DNA of 64,000 nt, from positions 189,302 to 253,301 of the forward strand of contig NZ_LGUE01000001.1 in the NCBI RefSeq assembly GCF_001274775.1. The letters run 5' to 3'. The notes below the pieces were generated by a model, which ran no database searches, had not been told where the DNA came from, and saw only the letters and a program-made list of their open reading frames with translations. A program made the translations under genes and the position numbers. This stretch comes from Rossellomorea marisflavi. GTDB lineage: Bacteria; Bacillota; Bacilli; Bacillales; Bacillaceae_B. Of this stretch, positions 28,954 through 38,222 are shown piece after piece (position 1 is the first letter of the stretch; each line of letters starts with the position of its first letter).

Positions 28954-28983
28954 AGGACCAGCAAGGACCAGCAAGGACCAGCA
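28954..28983 (+). repeat. Short tandem repeat, 3 x 10 bp
   Basis: Three perfect copies of AGGACCAGCA between the repeat array and uvrC. This is a candidate slippage tract; no function is suggested. Confidence 0.85.
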
Positions 28984-29136
28984 ATCCAATAAGAAAGTAC
29001 GCTCATTACGAAAATAGAACATCCTCCCTCACCAAAGCCCCAATCATAGAAGTGCTCCGCCAATTCGTGTATACTTCAAGTAAAAGGAAACAACTGATCG
29101 ACAACCATGAACGATCGTAAGAAAGGGAGAGCGACC

Positions 29137-30939
29137 GTGAATACAATGATTTCAAATAAATTGGCCCTCTTGCCCGATCAGCCCGGCTGCTACCTCATGA
29201 AAGATCGTCAAGGGACGATCATCTACGTAGGAAAGGCCAAAGTGCTGAAAAATCGGGTACGGTCCTACTTCACCGGGTCCCATGATGCGAAAACCCAGCG
29301 CCTCGTCGGTGAAATCGAGGACTTTGAATACATCATGACTTCATCTGACCTCGAAGCACTCGTGCTCGAAATGAACCTCATCAAAAAGTATGACCCGAAA
29401 TACAACGTCATGCTCAAAGACGATAAAAGCTACCCGTTCATCAAGCTGACCAATGAGCGTCATCCAAGGCTCATCACCACCCGCAAGGTGCAGCGCGGCA
29501 AGGGACGGTACTTCGGTCCGTATCCGAATGCAGGAGCCGCGAACGAAACGAAAAAATTGCTCGATCGCCTGTATCCACTGCGAAAATGTACAACACTGCC
29601 GGACAGGGCATGCCTTTACTACCATATGGGACAATGCCTGGCGCCGTGCATCAAGGAAGTGAATAATGAAACCTACCGCGAGATGACCGATGAAATCGCC
29701 CGTTTCCTGAATGGCGGCTATAAGGAAATCAAGGAACAGCTTTCCGTGAAGATGCAGGAAGCATCTGAAAAGATGGAATTCGAGCGCGCCATGGAATTTA
29801 GGGATCAGATCCAGCATATCGAGGCAACCATGGAAAAACAAAAGATGACCATGACGGATTTCACCGATCGCGATGTGTTCGGGTACGGCATCGACAAAGG
29901 CTGGATGTGCGTCCAGGTATTCTTCGTACGGCAAGGGAAGCTCATCGAACGGGATGTTTCCCTGTTCCCCATCTATAATGAACCGGAGGATGAATTCCTG
30001 ACCTTCATCGGACAGTTTTATTCCAAGTCCAATCACTTCAAACCGAAGGAGATTTTCCTCCCGGAAGGAATCGATGTGGAACTCGTGGAAAAACTCCTTG
30101 AAGTAAGGACCGTTCAGCCGAAGCGCGGGAAGAAGAAAGAACTGGTGCGCCTTGCCGAGAAAAATGCCAAGCAGGCACTGAATGAGAAGTTCGCCCTGAT
30201 CGAACGGGATGAAGACCGTACGATCAAAGCGGTGGAAAGACTCGGTGAACAGATGGGCATTTATACGCCATTCCGCATCGAGGCATTCGATAACTCCAAT
30301 ATCCAGGGCTCGGACCCCGTCTCGGCCATGATCGTGTTCCTCGACGGGAAGCCCGCAAAGAAGGAATACCGGAAGTACAAGATCAAGACCGTCACCGGAC
30401 CGGATGATTATGAATCCATGAGGGAAGTGATCCGGAGAAGGTATGCGAGGGTGCTGAAAGAAGGGCTGCCCCTTCCCGACCTCATTGTCATCGATGGAGG
30501 AAAGGGACAGATCGAAGCGGCCCGGGAAGTGTTGGAGAACGAACTGGGTCTCGATGTGCCTTTGGGCGGCCTGGCGAAAGACGACAAGCATCAGACATCT
30601 GAACTGCTATACGGAAATCCCCTCCAGATCATTCCTTTAGAGAAACGGAGCCAGGAATTTTATCTGCTCCAGCGCATACAGGATGAAGTCCACCGGTTCG
30701 CCATCACCTTCCATCGCCAGCTCAGGGGGAAGAGTGCGTTCCAATCCATGCTGGATGATATCGACGGAATCGGTCCTAAGCGTAAAAAACAGCTGTTGAA
30801 ACATTTCGGATCGATGAAACGAATGCGGGAGGCAACCTTGGAAGAGTTCAGAGAGCTTGGGATCCCCGAGCGAGTCGCCATGCAACTTCATGAAAAACTT
30901 CATGATAATGGGGAAAAGGATGTTGATACCCAAAAATGA
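29137..30939 (+). CDS. uvrC: UvrABC system protein C
   Basis: A 600-residue excinuclease subunit that makes both incisions in nucleotide excision repair. Domains: GIY-YIG nuclease (about 8-90: [24 protein letters not shown]), a Cys-rich segment ([21 protein letters not shown], in parts), UVR motif (about 195-230), the RNase H-like C-terminal nuclease ([26 protein letters not shown]) and tandem HhH at the end ([19 protein letters not shown]). GTG at 29137 is chosen because AAAGGGAGA precedes it. The promoter of the following lysC riboswitch overlaps its 3' end. Confidence 0.96.
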   Translation: MNTMISNKLALLPDQPGCYLMKDRQGTIIYVGKAKVLKNRVRSYFTGSHDAKTQRLVGEIEDFEYIMTSSDLEALVLEMNLIKKYDPKYNVMLKDDKSYPFIKLTNERHPRLITTRKVQRGKGRYFGPYPNAGAANETKKLLDRLYPLRKCTTLPDRACLYYHMGQCLAPCIKEVNNETYREMTDEIARFLNGGYKEIKEQLSVKMQEASEKMEFERAMEFRDQIQHIEATMEKQKMTMTDFTDRDVFGYGIDKGWMCVQVFFVRQGKLIERDVSLFPIYNEPEDEFLTFIGQFYSKSNHFKPKEIFLPEGIDVELVEKLLEVRTVQPKRGKKKELVRLAEKNAKQALNEKFALIERDEDRTIKAVERLGEQMGIYTPFRIEAFDNSNIQGSDPVSAMIVFLDGKPAKKEYRKYKIKTVTGPDDYESMREVIRRRYARVLKEGLPLPDLIVIDGGKGQIEAAREVLENELGLDVPLGGLAKDDKHQTSELLYGNPLQIIPLEKRSQEFYLLQRIQDEVHRFAITFHRQLRGKSAFQSMLDDIDGIGPKRKKQLLKHFGSMKRMREATLEEFRELGIPERVAMQLHEKLHDNGEKDVDTQK

Positions 30940-30951
30940 TTGTGCTATAAT
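30923..30951 (+). promoter_or_regulatory. lysC: Sigma-A promoter of the lysC riboswitch
   Basis: TTGATA at 30923-30928 and TATAAT at 30946-30951, 17-base spacer. The -35 lies inside the last codons of uvrC. Confidence 0.8.
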
Positions 30952-30974
30952 GAACAAAAATTAAAAACATTATC

Positions 30975-31237
30975 ACTTTTTAAGTGGTGATAGAGGTGCG
31001 GACTTCAATAGTACGGTTCACGGAAGAGTATGAGCTCTGGAGATGTGACCGGAAAGGGGAGGACCGCCGAAGTGAAGCCGCACTCATATCGGCTGCGCTG
31101 GTTCTGCATTTAATAGATGCAGGATTGTCAAGATGATTCATCTTGGAGAGCTATCTCACAATGCCGACTGAACCTTTTTTGTTCGTATGCAGTGTTCAAA
31201 AAGCAATGAGATGCTTCGTCTCATTGCTTTTTTTTAT
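30975..31237 (+). promoter_or_regulatory. Lysine riboswitch (L box)
   Basis: Contains the hallmark GTGATAGAGGTGCGG near 30987, the GAAGAGTATGAG region, GGAAAGGGGAGGACCGCCGAAG near 31051 and a terminator with stem AAGCAATGAGATG/CTCATTGCTT at 31201-31229 followed by T8. Known L-box behaviour: lysine binding favours the terminator and turns off aspartokinase synthesis. Confidence 0.95.
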
Positions 31238-31348
31238 ACCTGCTGCACGACGGTGTCCTTCAAAGTGGATGCTGAAGGCCGGAATCAGATAGTAGCTCTA
31301 ATCCATCAGGGTGCTCCGCATCCAATCAAGAAGAAAGAGGGAGAAGCA

Positions 31349-32587
31349 TTGGGTATAATCGTTCAGAAATTTGGCGGAACTTCGGTGGGATCAGTGGAAC
31401 GAATTCAGCATGTGGCATCACGTGTGGTGGAAGAGAAGGAAAAGGGGAATGACGTCGTCGTCGTCGTTTCCGCAATGGGAAAAACGACGGATGCCCTTGT
31501 AGGCATGGCAAAGGAAATCTGCTCGCAGCCGAGCAAGCGTGAAATGGATATGCTTCTCTCAACGGGAGAGCAGGTGACCATCTCACTCTTGACGATGGCC
31601 CTCATCCAGGTCGGCCAGGACGCGATTTCGTTTACGGGCTGGCAGGCCGGGATCGAAACGGAGTCCATCCACAGCAATGCCAGGATCACCAATATCCATA
31701 CGGAAAAATTGGCATCCCATCTGAATGAAGGGAAGGTCGTCATCGTGGCCGGATTCCAAGGGATGACTGCATCAGGTGAGATCACCACCCTTGGGCGTGG
31801 CGGATCCGATACGACGGCTGTCGCCATCGCAGCAGCCCTGAAGGCGGAACGCTGCGACATTTATACAGACGTAGACGGGGTCTACACATCCGACCCCCGT
31901 TATATAACAGGAGCAAGGAAGCTTTCCAGCATCTCCTATGACGAAATGCTGGAGCTTGCCAATCTTGGGGCGGGCGTCCTCCATCCGAGGGCCGTGGAAT
32001 TTGCCAAAAACTATCAGATTCCATTGGAAGTCCGTTCAAGCATCGAGAGGATCGAAGGTACTTATATTGAGGAGGAAGCAAGCATGGAACAAAATCTAGT
32101 TGTACGCGGCGTAGCGTTTGAGAATGAAATCACAAGGGTGACGGTCTTCGGTCTGAATAATGCGTTGAAGGGGCTATCTTCGATCTTCACAACATTGGCG
32201 GAGCATCATCTGAATGTCGATATCATCATCCAGAGTCAAACGGAACAGAATACGACCAATCTGTCGTTTTCCATTAAAGGCCATGATCTCGATGAGACCC
32301 TCGAGGTCCTTGAACAGCATAAAGAATCCCTCGGATTCACCCATGTGGAATATGAGGGGGGACTTTCGAAGGTATCCATCGTCGGATCGGGCATGATCTC
32401 GAATCCGGGTGTTGCGGCAGAAATGTTCGAAGTGCTCGCAGATAACGGGATCACGATCAAGATGGTGAGCACATCTGAAATCAAAGTATCCGTCGTCGTG
32501 GACGAGGATCTCATGAATAAAGCGGCACAGGTGCTCCATTCCTCCTTCCACCTGGACGAAGTGAAGGTGGAAGAGATCACCCTGTGA
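31349..32587 (+). CDS. lysC: Aspartokinase II, alpha and beta subunits
   Basis: A 412-residue lysine-sensitive aspartokinase (B. subtilis LysC 408), first step of the aspartate pathway toward lysine, DAP and threonine. The amino-acid kinase domain (LGIIVQKFGGTSVGS onward, about 1-240) is followed by two ACT domains. The TTG at 31349, with AAGAGGGAG upstream, is the start; longer frames run into the riboswitch. An internal ATG at codon 246 (32084) carries GAGGAGG eight bases upstream and would yield a 167-residue beta subunit, as known in B. subtilis. Confidence 0.96.
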   Translation: MGIIVQKFGGTSVGSVERIQHVASRVVEEKEKGNDVVVVVSAMGKTTDALVGMAKEICSQPSKREMDMLLSTGEQVTISLLTMALIQVGQDAISFTGWQAGIETESIHSNARITNIHTEKLASHLNEGKVVIVAGFQGMTASGEITTLGRGGSDTTAVAIAAALKAERCDIYTDVDGVYTSDPRYITGARKLSSISYDEMLELANLGAGVLHPRAVEFAKNYQIPLEVRSSIERIEGTYIEEEASMEQNLVVRGVAFENEITRVTVFGLNNALKGLSSIFTTLAEHHLNVDIIIQSQTEQNTTNLSFSIKGHDLDETLEVLEQHKESLGFTHVEYEGGLSKVSIVGSGMISNPGVAAEMFEVLADNGITIKMVSTSEIKVSVVVDEDLMNKAAQVLHSSFHLDEVKVEEITL

Positions 32588-32595
32588 TCACAAAA

Positions 32596-32632
32596 AAGGC
32601 CGGGCCGCTCCTCGTGGGAGCGGCCCGGCCTT
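32596..32632. terminator. Bidirectional terminator between lysC and yslB
   Basis: Very strong GC stem AAGGCCGGGCCGCTCC/GGGAGCGGCCCGGCCTT between convergent genes. Confidence 0.9.
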
Positions 32633-32638
32633 CTGTGG

Positions 32639-33079
32639 TCATTCGACCCTGTCTTTGTCATCCCAGACTGCCGTGATCTTGACGGTCCGGTTTCGCTTAT
32701 GTAGTTCATCAGTCGCTTCGGTGACGAATTTATTCTGCATTTGGACAAATTCGGCAAGGAAGCCCGTTTCCAGTTTGAAGGAGGCATCCGATTTCAAAGA
32801 ATTGCGGCGCTTGACGAATTCCCCGCTGAGTTCGAACGTGATTTCGTTCTTCTTCTGCTCGACGATGGCGAGGTCTCCCCATCCGGCTTCACGGAAGAAT
32901 GAAATCAGTTCATCGTTGGATGGAAGGGGGAATTTCCTGGCAAGCTGTTTACCGCCCCAGTACAGAATATCGGGTGTGTGTTTCCCGAGGATATCGGGTA
33001 GCAGCAGATCGCGTATCAGTTCATATCCGAAGACGGGAACGGACTGGGACTCTACGACTTCTTCTTTTTTCTGTTCCAA
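32639..33079 (-). CDS. yslB: DUF2507 protein YslB
   Basis: A 146-residue protein of the YslB/DUF2507 family (V4R-like fold), function unknown. Recognisable stretch: ILYWGGKQLARKFPLPS near 38-54. The start is TTG at 33079 with AGAGGGGA upstream on the minus strand. It lies between lysC and sdhC, as in B. subtilis. No membrane segments or signal peptide. Confidence 0.85.
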   Translation of the reverse strand: MEQKKEEVVESQSVPVFGYELIRDLLLPDILGKHTPDILYWGGKQLARKFPLPSNDELISFFREAGWGDLAIVEQKKNEITFELSGEFVKRRNSLKSDASFKLETGFLAEFVQMQNKFVTEATDELHKRNRTVKITAVWDDKDRVE

Positions 33080-33409
33080 ATATATCCCCTCTTTCTATAA
33101 AACTATTATATACATGAGTGGGGAATTAATCATCCCATACTCGAAAAAAAGTATGCATGGGATATTTTGCCGCTATAACAAATCCTGTTTGTTTTGATTG
33201 AATTTTCTTACGATTTTGTGACAAATGCCAGGCTAAATTATTTTTCCGATATTGTCGAATTTATGTATACGTTTTCTTGACGCTGTCACTCCATGGGAGT
33301 AAAATGGATGTGTCACATAATTGTTACAATATAAAATATGAATAAAAATCTAATTTTTATGCGGAGATTAGTTGGAAGATTCATATTTTATGATTAAGGG
33401 GGGTAAATC
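33080..33409. other. Intergenic region before sdhCAB
   Basis: Holds the yslB ribosome site, an imperfect hairpin (ATCCCATAC with GTATGCATGGGAT, about 33132-33163) and the sdh promoter at 33277-33305. The roughly 100-base AT-rich untranslated leader ahead of sdhC contains no gene I can see. Confidence 0.6.
33277..33305 (+). promoter_or_regulatory. sdhC: Sigma-A promoter of sdhCAB
   Basis: TTGACG at 33277-33282 and TAAAAT at 33300-33305, 17-base spacer, about 100 bases before sdhC. Confidence 0.75.
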
Positions 33410-34021
33410 ATGGCTGGAAATCGAGAGTTTAATTTTCGCAGGCTTCATTCATTACTAGGTGTGATTCCGGTTGGATTATTCTTAACGCAACATTTAGTGG
33501 TGAATCACTTTGCCACTGGCGGGGAAGAATCGTTCAACCAGGCAGCACATTTCATGGAAAGTCTACCTTTCCGCTATTTCCTGGAGATCTTCATCATTTT
33601 CCTTCCATTGTATTTCCATGCGATCTATGGAATCTACATTGCGTTCACGTCCAAGAATAACGCCAGCAGATTCGGATTCTTCCGTAACTGGATGTTCCTT
33701 CTTCAACGTGTATCCGGCGTCATCACGTTCATCTTCGTCACATGGCATGTTTGGCAGACACGTGTCGCCGTATTCTTTGGCGCAGAAGTGAACTTCCAAA
33801 TGATGGAGGAGATATTCTCCAACCCGTTCATGGTCGCATTCTACGTGCTGGGTGTCCTGTCTACGATCTTCCACTTCGCCAATGGCCTATGGTCATTCTG
33901 CGTCAGCTGGGGAATCACGGTCACACCGCGTTCGCAGCGCATCGCTACATACGTGACGATCGGGATCTTCCTTGCGCTTTCCATCGTGGGTATGCGCGCC
34001 ATCTTTGCTTTTATCGTATAA
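33410..34021 (+). CDS. sdhC: Succinate dehydrogenase cytochrome b558 subunit
   Basis: A 203-residue di-heme membrane anchor of complex II (B. subtilis 202). About five membrane helices are visible with conserved histidines (RRLHSLLGVIP near 10; TQHLVVNHF near 26-34; YFHAIYGIY near 68; FVTWHVWQTR near 112), which ligate the two hemes. It passes electrons from SdhB to menaquinone. RBS AAGGGGGG precedes the ATG. First gene of sdhCAB. Confidence 0.96.
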   Translation: MAGNREFNFRRLHSLLGVIPVGLFLTQHLVVNHFATGGEESFNQAAHFMESLPFRYFLEIFIIFLPLYFHAIYGIYIAFTSKNNASRFGFFRNWMFLLQRVSGVITFIFVTWHVWQTRVAVFFGAEVNFQMMEEIFSNPFMVAFYVLGVLSTIFHFANGLWSFCVSWGITVTPRSQRIATYVTIGIFLALSIVGMRAIFAFIV

Positions 34022-34083
34022 GGAACACATTCAATAGATCATGCAAGTGCTCTGAAGTTTGGTAGGAAAAGGAGTGAAGGACG

Positions 34084-35847
34084 ATGAGTAAAGGGAAAAT
34101 CATCGTAGTCGGTGGTGGCTTAGCCGGTCTGATGGCCACCATCAAAGCAGCAGAAAAAGGCGCACCGGTCGATCTATTTTCATTGGTGCCAGTTAAACGC
34201 TCCCACTCCGTTTGCGCACAGGGTGGCATAAACGGAGCGGTCAATACAAAAGGAGAAGGAGATTCTCCTTGGGAACATTTCGATGATACGGTATATGGAG
34301 GCGACTTCCTGGCGAATCAGCCGCCGGTCAAGGCCATGACAGAAGCAGCACCTGGCATCATCCACCTTTTGGACCGTATGGGCGTCATGTTCAACCGGAC
34401 ACCGGAAGGCCTGCTTGACTTCCGCCGCTTTGGTGGAACACAGCATCACCGTACTGCGTTTGCCGGTGCAACAACCGGTCAGCAGTTATTGTACGCATTG
34501 GACGAGCAGGTTCGCCGCCATGAAGTGGCAGGGCTCGTGAATAAATATGAAGGATGGGAATTCCTCGGTGTCATCATCGATGACGAAGGGAAGGCACGCG
34601 GGATCGTCGCCCAGAATCTTCAAACGATGGAGATCCAGTCATTCCCGGCCGATGCCGTCATCATGGCAACGGGAGGACCCGGCATCATCTTCGGAAAATC
34701 AACGAACTCCGTCATCAATACAGGATCCGCTGCTTCCATCGTGTATCAGCAGGGTGCGTATTATGCGAACGGTGAGTTCATCCAGATCCATCCGACCGCG
34801 ATTCCAGGGGACGACAAACTGCGCCTCATGAGTGAATCGGCACGTGGGGAAGGCGGACGCGTCTGGACGTACAAAGACGGAAAGCCTTGGTACTTCCTCG
34901 AAGAGAAATACCCGGCTTACGGAAACCTCGTACCGCGTGATATCGCGACGCGTGAAATCTTTGACGTGTGCGTGAATCAGAAGCTCGGCATCAACGGAGA
35001 GAACATGGTGTATCTTGATCTGTCCCATAAGGATTCCAAGGAACTCGACATCAAGCTCGGCGGCATCATCGAAATCTATGAGAAGTTCATGGGTGATGAT
35101 CCACGCAAAGTGCCGATGAAGATCTTCCCTGCGGTCCACTATTCAATGGGCGGCCTTTGGGTCGATTACGATCAGATGACGAATATCCCTGGACTGTTCG
35201 CTGCCGGTGAGTGTGATTACTCCCAGCATGGTGGGAACCGACTTGGAGCCAACTCCCTCCTTTCCGCGATCTATGGCGGTATGGTGGCCGGCCCGAATGC
35301 AATCAAGTACATCGAGGGGCTTGAAAGCTCAGTCGAAACCGTACCTGCATCCGTATTCGAGCGCCATGTGAAACAGGAGCAAGAGAAATGGAACGAGATC
35401 ATGAGCATGGACGGAACCGAAAACGCGTACGTGATCCACAAAGAGCTTGGCGAGTGGATGACAGATAACGTGACCGTGGTCCGTCACAATGACAAACTTG
35501 TGGAAACCGATAAGAAAATCGTAGAGCTCATGGAGCGTTATAAAAAGATCAACATCAATGATACGGCGAAGTGGAGCAATCAGGGTGCCATGTTCACGCG
35601 TCAGCTTTGGAACATGTTGCAGCTAGCCCGCGTCATCACCATCGGGGCATTGAACCGGAATGAAAGCCGCGGTGCCCACTACAAGCCGGAATTCCCTGAA
35701 CGTAATGATGAGGATTTCCTCAAAACGACCATGGCGAAGTTCAATGCTTCCGCCAATGCACCGGAGTTCCATTACGAAGAAGTGGATACATCATTGATCA
35801 AACCGCGTAAACGTGACTATTCTAAGAAAAAAGGGGGTTCTAACTAA
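34084..35847 (+). CDS. sdhA: Succinate dehydrogenase flavoprotein subunit
   Basis: A 587-residue FAD subunit (B. subtilis 586). The Rossmann start IIVVGGGLAGLMATIKAAEKG, the covalent-FAD histidine segment KRSHSVCAQGGINGAVNT near 38-55 and the substrate-site GGTQHHRTAFAGATTGQ near 118 are clear; the C-terminal helical domain contains RNESRGAHYKPEFPERND. It oxidises succinate to fumarate. GGAGTGAAGG precedes the ATG. Its stop overlaps the sdhB start by one base. Confidence 0.97.
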   Translation: MSKGKIIVVGGGLAGLMATIKAAEKGAPVDLFSLVPVKRSHSVCAQGGINGAVNTKGEGDSPWEHFDDTVYGGDFLANQPPVKAMTEAAPGIIHLLDRMGVMFNRTPEGLLDFRRFGGTQHHRTAFAGATTGQQLLYALDEQVRRHEVAGLVNKYEGWEFLGVIIDDEGKARGIVAQNLQTMEIQSFPADAVIMATGGPGIIFGKSTNSVINTGSAASIVYQQGAYYANGEFIQIHPTAIPGDDKLRLMSESARGEGGRVWTYKDGKPWYFLEEKYPAYGNLVPRDIATREIFDVCVNQKLGINGENMVYLDLSHKDSKELDIKLGGIIEIYEKFMGDDPRKVPMKIFPAVHYSMGGLWVDYDQMTNIPGLFAAGECDYSQHGGNRLGANSLLSAIYGGMVAGPNAIKYIEGLESSVETVPASVFERHVKQEQEKWNEIMSMDGTENAYVIHKELGEWMTDNVTVVRHNDKLVETDKKIVELMERYKKININDTAKWSNQGAMFTRQLWNMLQLARVITIGALNRNESRGAHYKPEFPERNDEDFLKTTMAKFNASANAPEFHYEEVDTSLIKPRKRDYSKKKGGSN

Positions 35848-36614
35848 TGGCTGAGAAAAAGATCCGTTTTGTCATCACCCGTCAGGAAGGCCCGGATGCC
35901 GCCCCTTATCAAGAAGAATTCTCCCTTGATTATCGCCCGAATATGAACGTGATCTCCGCTTTGATGGAGATCCGTCGTAACCCGGTCAATGCGAAAGGGG
36001 AAGGCACGACGCCGATCAACTGGGATATGAACTGCCTTGAGGAAGTATGTGGAGCCTGCTCCATGGTCATCAACGGGAAACCGAGACAATCCTGTACGGC
36101 CCTGATTGATCAGCTTGAGCAGCCGATCCGTCTTGAGCCTATGCGCACCTTCCCGGTCGTCCGCGACCTGCAGGTGGACCGCAGCAGGATGTTCGACAGC
36201 CTGAAGAAAGTGAAAGCCTGGATCCCGATCGACGGTACGTACGATCTTGGACCTGGTCCGCGTATGCCCGAGAAAAAGCGCCAGTGGGCATACGAACTTT
36301 CAAAATGCATGACATGTGGTGTTTGCCTTGAGGCTTGCCCGAATGTTAACAGCAAATCTGACTTCATCGGTCCTGCTCCGCTATCACAAGTACGCCTCTT
36401 CAATGCGCATCCGACGGGTGCCATGAATAAGGATGAGCGTCTTGAAGCCATCATGGGCGACGGCGGACTGGCGAACTGTGGGAACTCTCAAAACTGCGTG
36501 CAGTCTTGTCCGAAGGGCATCCCTTTGACAACGTCCATCGCAGCGTTGAACAGGGAGACCACATTCCAGATGTTCAAAAACTTCTTCGGAAGCGACCACA
36601 TGGTGGATTCATAA
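35847..36614 (+). CDS. sdhB: Succinate dehydrogenase iron-sulfur subunit
   Basis: A 255-residue subunit with three Fe-S clusters: [2Fe-2S] in CLEEVCGACSMVINGKPRQ plus a later Cys (near 58-78), [4Fe-4S] in CMTCGVCLEAC (near 153-163) and the third cluster in CGNSQNCVQSCPKG (near 210-225). It relays electrons from SdhA to SdhC heme. RBS AAAAGGGGG lies inside sdhA, and the ATG overlaps the sdhA TAA. A strong terminator follows. Confidence 0.97.
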   Translation: MAEKKIRFVITRQEGPDAAPYQEEFSLDYRPNMNVISALMEIRRNPVNAKGEGTTPINWDMNCLEEVCGACSMVINGKPRQSCTALIDQLEQPIRLEPMRTFPVVRDLQVDRSRMFDSLKKVKAWIPIDGTYDLGPGPRMPEKKRQWAYELSKCMTCGVCLEACPNVNSKSDFIGPAPLSQVRLFNAHPTGAMNKDERLEAIMGDGGLANCGNSQNCVQSCPKGIPLTTSIAALNRETTFQMFKNFFGSDHMVDS

Positions 36615-36623
36615 ACAACATTG

Positions 36624-36657
36624 AAAAGCACTTTCCGGATGGAAAGTGCTTTTTTTA
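36624..36657 (+). terminator. Terminator after sdhB
   Basis: Stem AAAAGCACTTTCC/GGAAAGTGCTTTT with T7. Confidence 0.9.
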
Positions 36658-36729
36658 ACCATTCAAATCGAAGAAAGCATCCCTTTTGGGGAATATGCGC
36701 CACATAAATACGTGAATGGAGGAGCCAAA

Positions 36730-37197
36730 ATGAAGAACGTTACATATATTGAGGATGTAAATACGTGGAAGGAAGGGTTTTCATTTTTCATCGATGTCAA
36801 GGTGCGGTTTTCAGAGGTGGATATGTTCGGCCATATGAACAATACCGTTCCATTTGTTTACTTTGAACAGGCAAGGATCGATTATTTCAAGAGCCTTGGA
36901 TTCATGCAGGACTGGGTGAAGCCCGATCATGAAACGATGATCGTCGTAGCTGATCTTCAGTGTGATTTTGCGAAGCAGGTTTATTTCGATGAGCATATCA
37001 GGCTCTTTGTGAAGGCAGGGGAGATCGGGAATTCATCTGTCGACCTGCATTATATGGGCCTGAACGCCAAGGATGACATCTGCTTCGTCGGAAGAGGAAC
37101 TATGGTCCAAATATCAAAAAGGACCGGGAAAGGTGCTTCATGGACGGTTGAAATGAAGAACAGGTTCAATGAGAGCCCTTCTGGATCGATTTCATAA
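36730..37197 (+). CDS. ysmA: 4HBT-family acyl-CoA thioesterase YsmA
   Basis: A 155-residue hotdog-fold protein. The 4-hydroxybenzoyl-CoA thioesterase signature FSEVDMFGHMNNTVPFVYFEQARIDYF (in parts, near 22-48) includes the catalytic Asp. It likely hydrolyses an acyl-CoA; the substrate is unknown. The ATG at 36730 is preferred because GGAGGAG ends five bases upstream; the longer frame from 36646 runs through the sdhB terminator. It is located between sdhB and gerE, as in B. subtilis. Confidence 0.85.
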   Translation: MKNVTYIEDVNTWKEGFSFFIDVKVRFSEVDMFGHMNNTVPFVYFEQARIDYFKSLGFMQDWVKPDHETMIVVADLQCDFAKQVYFDEHIRLFVKAGEIGNSSVDLHYMGLNAKDDICFVGRGTMVQISKRTGKGASWTVEMKNRFNESPSGSIS

Positions 37198-37235
37198 CGG
37201 CTGCCTATTTTTTCTGAGAGTCGTTCCTCCATGTC

Positions 37236-37263
37236 ACTCTGACCCAGCTCTTCACATATGATA
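37236..37263 (+). promoter_or_regulatory. gerE: Candidate sigma-K promoter of gerE
   Basis: AC at 37236-37237 and CATATGATA at 37255-37263 match the sigma-K pattern AC-N17-CATANNNTA, about 65 bases before gerE, which is a sigma-K gene in B. subtilis. Confidence 0.65.
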
Positions 37264-37329
37264 TTTTGACGACCGACAATACCCATCCCCGCGGTTTAAA
37301 GCTGGCGAAGGCAAGGAGGGTTACCATAA

Positions 37330-37554
37330 TTGAAGGACAATGATTTTACACACAAACCGTTGCTCACCAAAAGAGAGAAAGAAGTATTCGAACTGTTGGT
37401 ACAGGACAAAACCACCAAGGAAATTGCTGGTGATTTATTCATCAGTGAGAAAACAGTTCGGAATCATATTTCCAACGCCATGCAAAAGCTTGGAGTGAAG
37501 GGGCGATCTCAAGCTGTTGTAGAGCTTCTTCGCATGGGGGAACTAAAGCTTTAA
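37330..37554 (+). CDS. gerE: Spore germination/coat regulator GerE
   Basis: A 74-residue LuxR-type DNA-binding protein consisting only of the HTH domain (LLTKREKEVFELLVQDKTTKEIA, KTVRNHISNAMQKLG). Same length as B. subtilis GerE. It acts late in the mother cell, activating and repressing coat genes under sigma-K. The TTG at 37330 has AAGGAGGG nine bases upstream. A long-stem terminator follows at 37559-37620. Confidence 0.95.
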   Translation: MKDNDFTHKPLLTKREKEVFELLVQDKTTKEIAGDLFISEKTVRNHISNAMQKLGVKGRSQAVVELLRMGELKL

Positions 37555-37558
37555 CCAT

Positions 37559-37620
37559 AAGAGACTGATTCGGACGGCAAACGATTCGTGGGATTGTTTG
37601 GAGGGGAGTCAGTCTCTTTT
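37559..37620 (+). terminator. Terminator after gerE
   Basis: Outer stem AAGAGACTGA/TCAGTCTCTT around a 40-base loop, ending in a short T tract. Confidence 0.7.
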
Positions 37621-37760
37621 CATATGGTCACAGGTAAGACATCCGGCTTCTTAAAAGCTACTCCTTGAAATTTTCGCAAAAAAAGGTGAAAATGCTTATA
37701 AGGATGTGTACGCTGAAATCGGATGTACATACGAGACGTTAACGATAAAGGGGAATTGGA

Positions 37761-38213
37761 ATGGAAAATGTGAAGGATGCGGCCGCGGCCGGAGTGGTAG
37801 CGGATATTGAAAAAGATCTAAGGTATATCTCGTCCATCATCAAACAAAAAGGGCGTGAAATCCTCAGTCAGTATACAATCACACCTCCTCAGTTCATCGC
37901 CCTTCAGTGGCTGTTTGAATTCGGCGATATGACGATCGGTGATCTGTCGAACCGGATGTATCTTGCCTGCAGTACGACGACCGACCTCGTGGACAGGATG
38001 GAAAAGAATCAGCTAGTGGAACGGGTGAGGGATGAGAAGGACCGGCGTGTCGTCAGGATCCATATGCTGAAAGAGGGCGAAAGGATCATTGAAGAAGTGA
38101 TCAATAAAAGGCAGAATTATTTGGAGAGCGTGCTGTCGGATTTCTCATACGATGAAGTGCTTCAGCTTCAGCAAAACCTCTCGAAATTACATCTAGAAAT
38201 CAAACCAGAATGA
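37761..38213 (+). CDS. ysmB: MarR-family transcriptional regulator YsmB
   Basis: A 150-residue winged-HTH regulator: recognition region MTIGDLSNRMYLACSTTTDLVDRMEKNQLV and the wing RVRDEKDRRVVRIHMLKEGE (each read in parts, near 55-105). Dimerisation helices are at both ends. The effector and targets are unknown. AAAGGGGAA precedes the ATG. It is 9 bases upstream of racE and presumably co-transcribed, as in B. subtilis. Confidence 0.9.
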   Translation: MENVKDAAAAGVVADIEKDLRYISSIIKQKGREILSQYTITPPQFIALQWLFEFGDMTIGDLSNRMYLACSTTTDLVDRMEKNQLVERVRDEKDRRVVRIHMLKEGERIIEEVINKRQNYLESVLSDFSYDEVLQLQQNLSKLHLEIKPE

Positions 38214-38222
38214 GGGAATAAT

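Noticed and set aside
28183..28984. Several minus-strand frames of 60-90 codons in the trxA-uvrC interval with similar sequences
   Set aside because: Their similarity comes from the underlying tandem DNA repeat; none has a ribosome site or family resemblance.
29341..30591. 416-codon minus-strand frame
   Set aside because: It lies fully inside uvrC on the opposite strand and has no homology pattern; an antisense shadow.
31187..31348. N-terminal extension of lysC
   Set aside because: It starts inside the lysine riboswitch terminator; the TTG at 31349 has a proper ribosome site and family N-terminus.
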